DNA of 64,000 bases from Alkalihalobacillus sp. BA299. GTDB taxonomy: Bacteria; Bacillota; Bacilli; Bacillales; Bacillaceae_F. Location: NCBI RefSeq assembly GCF_017745675.1, contig NZ_JAFLJM010000017.1, positions 50,834 to 114,833 of the forward strand. The letters are read 5' to 3'. How positions within the stretch are numbered: position 1 is the first letter of the stretch; every line of letters begins with the position of its first letter. The notes under the pieces are model-generated. The model saw only the letters and a list, made by a program, of their open reading frames with translations, searched no databases and was not told the origin of the DNA. The position numbers and the translations under genes are program-made. This document shows, piece by piece, positions 8,558 to 15,951 of the stretch.

Positions 8558-8914
8558 ATGAGTTGTTTTTGTCATACCGTGATTTGTTGTGGAATTAAAC
8601 GTAAAGATGTCCAAGATTGTGTGGAGTGTAGATGGCTTATTATTGACCAAACCCCTACAATCATCTTTCAATCCAATCAAGTTGTTTCAGCTTCAGGGAC
8701 CATTGAGCTATCGAGCAGTACGAGTGGATTGACGCAAGTAGACGTAATTTTTTCTAGAGGGACAAAAATTATCGAAACTTTTACATTGGAAGATCAACAA
8801 TGCCTATCATTTACTGTTGTTGGATTCGATACGATTACATTGCAAGGGAATGCAACAGATCCATCGGAAAGTGCTACTGGAAGTTTTTGTTTAACTCCGC
8901 GTTATCAAATTTAA
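8558..8914 (+). CDS. Endospore appendage-like (S-Ena/DUF3992-type) subunit
   Basis: The 118-residue protein starts after AGAGGGAGA with a Cys-rich arm: C3, C5, then VICC at residues 9-12 (C11, C12), followed by C at 9 and 12 residues further on (C22, C25). This fits the Ena connector pattern Z-Xn-CC-Xm-C. The body has SASGTIELSSSTSG, VDVIFSRG, CLSFTVVGFDTITL and the ending ATGSFCLTPRYQI, which matches the paralogues at 4442 and 4949 and resembles the end of DUF3992 proteins. Ena subunits are jelly-roll proteins that stack into disulfide-linked fibres on Bacillus endospores. Family assignment is from memory of the motif, not a search. Confidence 0.7.
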   Translation: MSCFCHTVICCGIKRKDVQDCVECRWLIIDQTPTIIFQSNQVVSASGTIELSSSTSGLTQVDVIFSRGTKIIETFTLEDQQCLSFTVVGFDTITLQGNATDPSESATGSFCLTPRYQI

Positions 8915-9101
8915 GAAGAAATAGTGGACACAGCATCGGCACATATGATAACCAAATCATATAATCATAAAGATGGTTTCAATAAAGGTTTTAAATTTTC
9001 CAAAAGATATAAATGCCAGGTAAACGTCAAATAATCCCTAACTAATTTATGAGGGCACTGAAAAACGTACGTTTTTTCAAAGGAACTAAATAGTAGTATC
9101 A

Positions 9102-9149
9102 AAAAAGACGACTCCAAAAATTCAGAAAGTGAATTTTAGGTCGTCTTTA
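9102..9149. terminator. Bidirectional hairpin terminator at IS end
   Basis: AAAGACGAC...AAAATTC pairs with GAATTTTA.GTCGTCTTT around a short loop, flanked by A and T runs on both sides. It can stop transcription from the gene at 8558 and from the relic transposase. Confidence 0.7.
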
Positions 9150-9179
9150 TTAATAATTGGTGTCTATTTTACCTTTATA

Positions 9180-9622
9180 TTAATCAATTAGTTTCAATAT
9201 TCTTTTTATATTTACTGTAAATATAGCCATGGCACCTTGTAATTCCATGCCAATAAGACCCGAGGATTTTGCAACATCATACACGTGTCTGTGTTTTAAT
9301 TCGCTATTTTTTGCTTCTATTTTATATTGTTCTTTGGATTTTTCTTTAAAAGTATTACTTTCTTGGAATTTTTCTTGCTCTGTATGTACATGTGATTTAA
9401 TAGTTACCGAATATGTCCTGCTTTTAGCACCTTCTTTATAACATCCTTCTTTAAAAGGACAGTGCTTGCATTTTTCAATATCAAAGTGATACTAGTAACG
9501 TGCATTTTTATTTATACCTTTTCTTTTATCATATGTTTTTTTAATCGACATATGTCCTGCCTTACATACATTCCTGCATCTTTATTAATTCAAATTCATC
9601 TTCTTTTTTACGATAGCCTTGT
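9180..9622 (-). pseudogene. IS1182-family transposase, C-terminal fragment, disrupted
   Basis: Minus-strand translation from about 9622 gives GYRKKEDEFELIKMQECM, then, after a one-base shift near 9572, CKAGHMSIKKTYDKRKG, an in-frame TAG after NKNARY, and YHFDIEKCKHCPFKEGC, RTYSVTIKSHVHTEQEKFQ, IEAKNSELKHRHVYD, GMELQGAMAIFTVNIKRIL and the stop at 9180. These are the hallmark C-terminal motifs of IS1182-type DDE transposases. The N-terminal two thirds are gone and the gene carries a frameshift and a stop, so it is inactive. Confidence 0.85.
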
Positions 9623-9626
9623 GGAT

Positions 9627-10078
9627 GAAAAAGACTTACTTAGAAAGGTACAGCCAAAAATTAAGAAGCAGGAGCAATCTCTTTTTAAAGAAATAGAAAA
9701 GAATGAAAAAAAATTGAAAAGCTGAAAAAGGAAAATAAGCAATTCTTAAAGCTATTAGCCAATGAAGATATAGACAAAGTTGAATATGATGATGCGGTCA
9801 ATGAAAATAGAAACGAAATTAAAAAATTGCAATCAGAAATACTTCAAAAGAAAGATATAATAAAGCATTACACGGAAAGTACAGAGATGCTTCAAAAAGT
9901 CCAAAACGAATTAAAAAAGATTATAGATATAAAAGATATTACACCAGAGTTACTTCATAAGCTTATTCATAAAATTAAAGTATGGGAAAACAAGGATATT
10001 GCTATCGAATATCGTTTTTCTAACCTTTTTCTGTTAATTGAAGTAGTGACCAGTACTCAACACATGTGGAGTGTGTAG
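9627..10078 (+). pseudogene. Large serine recombinase, C-terminal fragment, frameshifted
   Basis: From 9627 the reading DEKDLLRKVQPKIKKQEQ continues to a TGA at 9723, and with a one-base shift at about 9717 goes on as LKKENKQFLKLLANEDIDKVEYDD to ITPELLHKLIHKIKVWENKDIAIEYRF. A long coiled coil followed by a TPELL..LI.KI.V motif is typical of the C-terminus of large serine recombinases. The catalytic N-terminal resolvase domain and zinc ribbon are absent. It is a dead fragment abutting the IS1182 relic. Confidence 0.7.
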
Positions 10079-10098
10079 CGCAGTTAGTGTTGGAATAG
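10057..10098 (+). pseudogene. Possible tail of a TrmA/RlmCD-type RNA methyltransferase
   Basis: In a frame different from the recombinase fragment the sequence reads STHVECVAQLVLE and then stops. H-V-E-(C/A)-V close to the C-terminus is the usual ending of TrmA-family uracil-5 methyltransferases such as RlmCD. Only 13 residues match, so this may be chance; if real, mobile DNA inserted into or replaced the rest of such a gene. Confidence 0.3.
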
Positions 10099-10314
10099 TC
10101 TGCGATCACTACCCAAACCATTTTGAGACAGTCGTCATGCTTAGTCAAAAAGAATGCTGAGATACAAAATTAATCTGATGCTTATCGATGGTTCTTGGCT
10201 ACATTAGGAAAGCCATCCCTCATTCGGTGAAAAAATGTTTGAGAACATAAAAGAAAAACAGGTATACTTGTTCAATTGCTTACGTTTGTATGTGATTAAA
10301 CTACGGACAAATTC
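10099..10314. other. Gene-free stretch after the mobile scar
   Basis: I see no convincing frame, RNA or repeat between the relic genes and the hairpin at 10315. Short translated pieces in several frames match nothing I recognise. Confidence 0.5.
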
Positions 10315-10355
10315 AAGAGATAGGTTTATGAAGATAACCTATCTCTTTTTGTTAT
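10315..10355 (+). terminator. Rho-independent terminator
   Basis: AAGAGATAGGTT pairs perfectly with AACCTATCTCTT over a 9 nt loop and is followed by TTTG. It separates the mobile scar from the gene at 10448. Confidence 0.8.
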
Positions 10356-10447
10356 AATAAATTAAGTTGGGTAGGTATAAAGTCTGCTAACTGATATGTC
10401 TTGTCTTTTAATCGTTCTGCAATCATAGTGAAAGAGGAGGGACCTGT

Positions 10448-11359
10448 TTGAAAATAATCAAAATTCTTTTTTTATGTTTAACAAGTATTTTAATGGTAAT
10501 AATCGGTACATTAAGCTTATTGAATTATTCGATAAACCAATCAATATTAAAGCCTTATTCGTCTGTTGATTATTTAAAAGACAGTGGAATAATTGAAGGT
10601 ATGGAACGTATTATTCCTGAATTAATAAAAGGAAATAATGTAGAAGAAAACATGGGACAAGATGATCAGATAATGAAAGAAGCGCTACAAGAAGTTATTC
10701 AAAAGCATATTACTGATGACTGGATTTATAATAAACTTACCTTAATACAAAGAGAAATTTGGGACTATATTCTAGAGAAAGATAGTAAAATTGAAGGAAT
10801 CGACATTTCTGATGTTACTACACCATTTATGGCTGCAATAAAAGAAAAGTTATTAGCCAAGTACCCAAAAGAAATGGTAGAAGAAAACTTAAAGGCGTTT
10901 GAACAGAATTTCAAAGGCAAATTAAATTGGGCTGAGGTCTATGGAGTGGAAACAGAAAGATTGGATGAAATTAAGATGTATTATGAAAGATACAAACAAT
11001 TAAGTTTATCGTTAATTATCTCGTTCATTATAACAACTGTTCTGTCTTTTCTTGTAATATACAACTTTCATAAAATGTTGAAGTGGTTTGGTACTATATG
11101 TGTGGTTATAAGTGGAATTCTATTGATAACTTTTATGGCATGGACATTCTTTGATAAACAAATCTTCTATTCAAAAATTCAACTACCAACGATTTATAAA
11201 AATTTAGAAAGTAATGTTATTCAATTGGCTGAATTAGTTACTAGTGATTTCTTCAAACATCTCGGTTGGAGTGCATTAACTGTTTTTTTTCTAGGTGCGA
11301 TCCTATTGATTATTAGTTTTTTTACAAAGAAACATAAGAAGGAATTGAATATTAGTTAA
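10448..11359 (+). CDS. Membrane protein of unknown function
   Basis: The start is TTG 10448, preceded at 7 bp by GAGGAGGG. The 303-residue product has an N-terminal hydrophobic segment (residues 4-22), a hydrophilic region of about 160 residues that should face outside, and three membrane helices near residues 183-205, 215-237 and 272-292. The outer region is rich in Glu/Lys and predicted helical. I do not recognise the family. It stands alone between a terminator and the lactonase gene, 89 bp away. Confidence 0.75.
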   Translation: MKIIKILFLCLTSILMVIIGTLSLLNYSINQSILKPYSSVDYLKDSGIIEGMERIIPELIKGNNVEENMGQDDQIMKEALQEVIQKHITDDWIYNKLTLIQREIWDYILEKDSKIEGIDISDVTTPFMAAIKEKLLAKYPKEMVEENLKAFEQNFKGKLNWAEVYGVETERLDEIKMYYERYKQLSLSLIISFIITTVLSFLVIYNFHKMLKWFGTICVVISGILLITFMAWTFFDKQIFYSKIQLPTIYKNLESNVIQLAELVTSDFFKHLGWSALTVFFLGAILLIISFFTKKHKKELNIS

Positions 11360-11448
11360 ATATCTAAGTAGGATGTTATAGTGGTAAATGTAGTAGATAT
11401 AAATACTTCAAAAAGAGTTTTTATAATTATTTTTAGGGGAGTTTTACA

Positions 11449-12495
11449 ATGACAAAATTTATTGGATATGTTGGAACTTATACAAAAGAGGAAAGTAAAG
11501 GAGTCTATCAGTTTACGCTCGATACGGAGAAAAAAGAGATTACGGATGTAAAACTAGCTGCTGAATTAGACAACCCTACATATGTTACGGTGAGTGACAA
11601 TAATAAAAATTTATATGCAGTAGCCAAAGAGGGAGAAAATGGCGGAGTTACAGCGTTTTCAATTAATAGTGGAACAGGTGAGCTAGCAAAATTAAATAGT
11701 CAAACCTCTGCAGGAGCACCTCCGTGCCATGTTAGTGTAAATCATCACAAAAGCAATGTTTTAACTGCCAATTATCATACAACGAAAATTGAATCCTATT
11801 TAACAAATGAAGATGGCTCACTCAATCCTGCAACTTCTGTTATTGAACATAATGGTTCCGGTCCACATGAAAGACAGGAAAAACCCCACATGCATTATGC
11901 TGGCTTTACTCCGGATGAAAAGTACGTAATAGCGATTGACTTGGGGAGCGATCGTGTTATAACTTACACTGTCAATAATGGGAATTTAAATGAGGCGCAA
12001 GTTTTTACAACGAAACCTGGCAGTGGACCAAGACATATTACGTTTCATCCCATTAAAAAATTCGCCTACGTCATGACCGAGCTAAGCTCAGAAGTTCTCG
12101 TGCTTCATTATGATGATAAAGATGGAAAATTTACAGAACAGCAATATATTTCCACCATTCCACAAGACTTTAAGGAAACAAATGATGGAAGTGCAATCCA
12201 CATTTCCTCTGATGGGCAATATGTGTATGCCGGAAATCGTGGACATAACAGCATCGGAGTATTTAAGGTGGACCAAGATTCTGGTCAATTAACCTTTATA
12301 GAATGGACTTCAACAGAAGGCAATTGGCCACGTGACTTTGTTTTAGATCCTTCCGAAGAATTTCTCGTTGCTACCAATCAAAAATCAAACACAATGACCT
12401 TGTTTAGCAGAGACAAATTTACAGGAAAGCTAGCTTTAATCCAATCTGGTGTAAAAGTCCCAGAACCAGTTTGTATGAAATTTTTGAAGATGTAA
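11449..12495 (+). CDS. pgl: Lactonase-family beta-propeller protein (6-phosphogluconolactonase type)
   Basis: The 348-residue protein begins FIGYVGTYTKEESKGVYQF, the hallmark of the YbhE/YkgB seven-bladed propeller lactonases, and has repeated blade motifs (NPTYVTVSDNNKNLYAV, PHMHYAGFTPDEKYVIAIDLG, GPRHITFHPIKKFAYVMTEL, AIHISSDGQYVYAGNRGHNSI, WPRDFVLDPSEEFLVATNQ). Members hydrolyse 6-phosphogluconolactone in the oxidative pentose phosphate path. The ATG follows TAGGGGAG. It is a cytosolic, single-gene unit with a hairpin right behind it. The sequence assigns the family; activity in this organism is inference. Confidence 0.87.
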   Translation: MTKFIGYVGTYTKEESKGVYQFTLDTEKKEITDVKLAAELDNPTYVTVSDNNKNLYAVAKEGENGGVTAFSINSGTGELAKLNSQTSAGAPPCHVSVNHHKSNVLTANYHTTKIESYLTNEDGSLNPATSVIEHNGSGPHERQEKPHMHYAGFTPDEKYVIAIDLGSDRVITYTVNNGNLNEAQVFTTKPGSGPRHITFHPIKKFAYVMTELSSEVLVLHYDDKDGKFTEQQYISTIPQDFKETNDGSAIHISSDGQYVYAGNRGHNSIGVFKVDQDSGQLTFIEWTSTEGNWPRDFVLDPSEEFLVATNQKSNTMTLFSRDKFTGKLALIQSGVKVPEPVCMKFLKM

Positions 12496-12500
12496 GAGTA

Positions 12501-12533
12501 AGTGATGAGTGGGGACGGTCCTTACTCATCATT
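12501..12533 (+). terminator. Hairpin after the lactonase gene
   Basis: AGTGATGAGT pairs with ACTCATCATT around a 13 nt loop, 6 bp after the stop codon. The T run is poor (CATATTG), so termination may be partial. Confidence 0.6.
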
Positions 12534-12680
12534 CATATTGAGATACTATTTGTATTCTTAGCAGAAGCAGTCTCTCGCCGATAATTGCAGAGATAAACGA
12601 TTTTAAAAAAGTAATAACATTTGGAGATGAATCAAAAAAATAAGAAAAATTCATTAATAAACAAAAATCTAAAGGATGAA

Positions 12681-13883
12681 ATGATGAGACAAGAAATTAG
12701 ATTAACCGTAAAACCAAAATTTATTAACGATTATAAAAGTGGTTTTCCCCTGCTAACAAAAGAAGCAATTTCTAATTGGAAGGACGTTAATAGTGAAGGT
12801 ACGGTTGTAAAACTAGTCGATAACAATCATAAATTCATTGCCAAAGGCTATTATGGAAAGCAAAATAAAGGATATGGATGGGTTCTTTCTAGAAACGATA
12901 ATGAAAGCTTTGATCAATCATTTTTTCAAAGGAAAATTTCTGCAGCCATCGAACACAGAAAGCGATACTACAATAATCCCGATACGACCGCCTTCCGAGT
13001 GTTTAATGGAGAAGGTGATGGCATTGGTGGGGTAACAATTGAATACTTTGATGGATATTACCTGATCCATTGGTATAACAAAGGGATTTATCAGTTTAAG
13101 GATGAGATCATTCAATCGTTGCAAACGATCGCCGATTATAAGGCGATCTATCAGAAGAAAAGATTTGCAACGGATGGAAAATACATTGATGAAGATGACT
13201 TTGTCACAGGTAAGAAAGGACAGTTTCCGATTTTCGTTAAAGAAAATGGCGTCCAATTTGCCATCTATTTAAATGAAGGGGCAATGGTCGGCGTTTTTTT
13301 AGATCAACGCGAAGTAAGAAAAGCGATTCGCGAAAAATATGCTAAAGGAAAAACTGTTTTAAATACATTTTCATATACGGGGGCTTTTTCTGTGTTTGCT
13401 GCTTTAGGGGGAGCCAAGAAAACAACAAGTGTGGACTTAGCGAATCGAAGTTTAAGTAAAACGATCGAGCAGTTTAGTATTAATAAGATTGACTATGAGG
13501 CTCAAGATATTATTGTCGAGGATGTCTTTCATTATTTTAAATATGCAGGAAAAAAGAACTTAACCTTTGATATGGTAATTTTAGATCCACCAAGCTTTGC
13601 TCGTTCCAAAAAACATACATTTAGTGCAGCAAAAGATTATACAGATTTACTAAAAGAGACGATTGCGATCACTGCTGATGATGGAATTATTGTTGCTTCT
13701 ACGAATTGTAGTTCATTTGGGATGAAAAAATTCAAAAGTATGATTGAAAAAGCGTTTAAAGAAGTGAATGGAAGATTTAAATACATAGAAGAATACTCGC
13801 TTCCAAGCGACTTTAAAACGATCAAAAGCTTTCCAGAAGGAAATTATCTAAAAGTAGTTTTTATTCAAAAGATAAAGGGCTAA
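12681..13883 (+). CDS. Class I SAM-dependent rRNA methyltransferase (RlmI/YwbD-like)
   Basis: Starting at ATG 12681 (AAAGGATG just upstream) the protein has 400 residues, the usual size; an in-frame TTG at 12621 would add a Lys/Asn-rich extension with no family counterpart. An N-terminal PUA-like domain (to about residue 75) is followed by an EEHEH-like segment and a Rossmann methyltransferase domain with FVKENGVQFAIYLNEGAMVGVFLDQREVR, VLNTFSYTGAFSVFAALGGA (SAM motif I), TSVDLANRSL, and DMVILDPPSFARSK, the DPPxF catalytic motif of m5C enzymes. The E. coli relative RlmI modifies 23S rRNA. The target here is not visible. Confidence 0.85.
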   Translation: MMRQEIRLTVKPKFINDYKSGFPLLTKEAISNWKDVNSEGTVVKLVDNNHKFIAKGYYGKQNKGYGWVLSRNDNESFDQSFFQRKISAAIEHRKRYYNNPDTTAFRVFNGEGDGIGGVTIEYFDGYYLIHWYNKGIYQFKDEIIQSLQTIADYKAIYQKKRFATDGKYIDEDDFVTGKKGQFPIFVKENGVQFAIYLNEGAMVGVFLDQREVRKAIREKYAKGKTVLNTFSYTGAFSVFAALGGAKKTTSVDLANRSLSKTIEQFSINKIDYEAQDIIVEDVFHYFKYAGKKNLTFDMVILDPPSFARSKKHTFSAAKDYTDLLKETIAITADDGIIVASTNCSSFGMKKFKSMIEKAFKEVNGRFKYIEEYSLPSDFKTIKSFPEGNYLKVVFIQKIKG

Positions 13884-13889
13884 TACTTA

Positions 13890-13929
13890 AAGGTACCGTG
13901 CGAGCGATATGGGCACGGTACTTTCTTGT
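13890..13929 (+). terminator. Rho-independent terminator
   Basis: AGGTACCGTGC pairs with GCACGGTACTTT over an 11 nt loop, followed by TTCTTGTT, 7 bp behind the methyltransferase gene. Confidence 0.85.
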
Positions 13930-14065
13930 TAGGGAAGGCTGAGTTTTTTTAAGGTATTAAATTTTGCTTTTTGAAACGTACCCAAGAGAAAAAATAAATA
14001 GATCAAAATATTATCAAGACTTGTCTCATATCTATATAGAAGTATGTATAGATAAGGAGAGACTT

Positions 14066-15394
14066 ATGAAAACATTTTTTAAAGGTGCGCTTCTGTTAGT
14101 CATTGCGGCATTTTTAAGTGAGTGTCTTGAATTTGTTATTAATATGGTGTTGGCTAGAGAACTAGGTGATGAAGGTTTAGGGCGCTATATGTCCATTCTT
14201 CCAACCATTATTTTGATTGTTGTCCTTGCGAGTATCGAATTGCCAATTTCCATATCTAAATTTATTGCTGAGCAGGATAAAAAGTATCATCTTAATATGC
14301 TGCAGCATACATTAAGATTTACGTTACTCTTTACTATCATTTTTACGGTATTAGCGATTGTCATACTACCACTCATTCCTGTATTTGATCGATACCACCC
14401 AATGATCCAGTGGCTTATTATTTTATTAATTCCTATCATTTCCTTGTCTTCGGTCGCTAGAGGCTATTTTATGGGCTCACATCGAATGGGTAAAATTGCG
14501 CTATCAAACTTTTTACGGCGAGCGGCTCAACTCATTTTACTAGTTATCCTCTTTCAGTGGTTTCACTTTGAGCATGAATTAGCCATTCTTATTGCGATTT
14601 GTACGTTAATTGGTAGTGAATTTATTGTGTTTGTGTATTTAATCACTGTTTATTTTTTACAGGTAAATGCGCTGAAAAAAGAACCGAGTGAAGAAATAAG
14701 CGGAAAAACAGTCCGCCAACAGCTATTAGCCGTTTCGATTCCGACGACGGGGGTTCGGATTTTCCATGCGGTAACATTTGCAATTAAGCCATTTTTAATC
14801 AAAGAAGCGTTACTTCGCTCAGGGTTAACCGAAGCAGTGGCTTTAGCACAATATGGGAAGCTAGCAGGGGTAGCTTTTACAATTGGATTTTTTCCTGCCT
14901 TCATTGCCCATTCCTTACTTATCGTGCTTATTCCAACTGTTTCGGAAGCTTATGCAAAAAGAGATTATTTAAAGCTGCAAAAGCTATTACAGAAAGTAAT
15001 GCTGTTTACTTTCTTTTATGGACTAACTGCAGTAACTATTTTTTATGTTTATGCTGAACCACTGACGACGTTATTTTTCGAGTCTTCGCGTGCAGCTGGC
15101 TACCTTCAGTTACTATGTCTCTATTTTTTATTTCACTATTTTATCATGCCAATGCAAGCCTATTTAATAGGGGTGGGGCTAGTAAAGGATGCATTTCTTC
15201 ATGCGGTTTGGGCAACCTCCGTCTCATTTGCTCTTATGTTCTTTCTTGGATCCATGCCGCAACTGCAAATGGAAGGTGTCATCATTGGAATGAATACAGG
15301 GGTCGTGTTACTAACTTTAATGCATTACGTAACAATTTGTAACCGAATTGGAGCAACACTATTGTTAAAAGCTCCATCTAATTTTAAGTATTAA
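14066..15394 (+). CDS. Polysaccharide flippase of the SpoVB/YkvU family
   Basis: The start ATG 14066 follows AAGGAGAG and gives 442 residues; the longer frame from 13964 lacks an RBS and adds a non-hydrophobic head. The protein has about 12-14 membrane helices, the MOP-superfamily N-terminal LSECLEFVINMVLARELGDEGLGRYM and the SRVARGYFMGSHRMG-like loop SSVARGYFMGSHRMGKIA, matching the stage V sporulation protein B / YkvU group. These move lipid-linked oligosaccharides or peptidoglycan precursors across the membrane; several act in spore cortex or coat formation. Single gene, no operon partner. Which of the paralogues it is cannot be settled by eye. Confidence 0.83.
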   Translation: MKTFFKGALLLVIAAFLSECLEFVINMVLARELGDEGLGRYMSILPTIILIVVLASIELPISISKFIAEQDKKYHLNMLQHTLRFTLLFTIIFTVLAIVILPLIPVFDRYHPMIQWLIILLIPIISLSSVARGYFMGSHRMGKIALSNFLRRAAQLILLVILFQWFHFEHELAILIAICTLIGSEFIVFVYLITVYFLQVNALKKEPSEEISGKTVRQQLLAVSIPTTGVRIFHAVTFAIKPFLIKEALLRSGLTEAVALAQYGKLAGVAFTIGFFPAFIAHSLLIVLIPTVSEAYAKRDYLKLQKLLQKVMLFTFFYGLTAVTIFYVYAEPLTTLFFESSRAAGYLQLLCLYFLFHYFIMPMQAYLIGVGLVKDAFLHAVWATSVSFALMFFLGSMPQLQMEGVIIGMNTGVVLLTLMHYVTICNRIGATLLLKAPSNFKY

Positions 15395-15484
15395 TTGATG
15401 GTTTTCACTATCAAAGTGAAATAGTTCAAGAAGTATTTGGAGAAGTTCGCGTCGCTAATCGTGTAAAAGATGAATAAACTGACG

Positions 15485-15515
15485 AAAAAAGCTATCACTT
15501 TGTGGTAGCTTTTTA
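15485..15515 (+). terminator. Rho-independent terminator
   Basis: AAAAAAGCTATCAC pairs with GTGGTAGCTTTTT over a 3-4 nt loop. Confidence 0.88.
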
Positions 15516-15535
15516 CTGTAGAATAAGAATGCATA

Positions 15536-15670
15536 AATTTCGAGGTTGTCTAGCTACAGGTGTCATCGGCTCGAGGTCGCTTCGGTCCATCAAACGTGTC
15601 CAAAAATCAAGGACACTAATTGCTGGCTCTCCAGCGCTTGTCGCCGATAAGCAGACACCTTCCGCTTTTC
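15536..15670. repeat. Interspersed palindromic repeat A, copy 1
   Basis: The stretch with GTCTAGCTACAGGTGTCATC, GGCTCGAGGTCGCTTCGGTC, CTCCAGCGCTTGTCGCCGAT and AAGCAGACACCTTC is about 90% identical to 36207-36343. The AGGTGTC...GACACCT arms and the GACAAGCGC/GGTGTCATCGGC segments can fold. Such GTCTAGCT...CTTTTCTT repeats are scattered between genes in many Bacillus genomes. Confidence 0.85.
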
Positions 15671-15763
15671 TTAATAGTCCGTGTTCAATAATTCTTCAGT
15701 CGTTTCTTTTTTAGCTTCTTCTAACATTTTATTTATGCTCTCGATATATTCATATAAGCTCAT
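15671..15763 (-). CDS. 30-residue small protein
   Basis: On the minus strand an ATG at 15763 is preceded by GGGGGAGGAA at 7 bp, one of the strongest RBSs in the window, and opens a 30-codon frame (MSLYEYIESINKMLEEAKK to NTDY) that stops exactly at the edge of repeat A. The peptide is an amphipathic, acidic helix. I do not know a named family. The RBS is the main evidence; the repeat may have truncated a longer protein. Confidence 0.5.
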   Translation of the reverse strand: MSLYEYIESINKMLEEAKKETTEELLNTDY

Positions 15764-15951
15764 TTTGTATTCCTCCCCCAATAAAATGAACAAGATTGTT
15801 AAGGTTACTAAAAGTATCTCCACATTATTTGAATACTAAACTAGCAAACTAAAAAAATAATTCTTTTTACTTAAGTTCGTTAATTTTTTAGCACTTCTCC
15901 TTTTTTTCCTTTAAAATAGAGGAAACAAAATGAAAACTAAGGATTGAGAAG

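Larger units (their letters stand above)
9050..9622 (-). mobile_element. Remnant of an IS1182-type insertion sequence
   Basis: The segment contains the C-terminal third of an IS1182-family transposase on the minus strand (see the pseudogene entry). A terminal-repeat-like stretch at 9050-9080 (GGCACTGAAAAACGTACG followed by TTTTTTC) resembles the ends of IS1182-type elements in Bacillus. The other end is missing: at about 9625 the sequence switches abruptly to a serine recombinase fragment on the opposite strand. No target-site duplication can be recognised. Confidence 0.6.

Noticed and set aside
9229..9725. Two plus-strand frames (70 and 87 codons) in the mobile scar
   Set aside because: The first is the reverse strand of the transposase relic; the second is a chance join of that reverse strand with the recombinase fragment.
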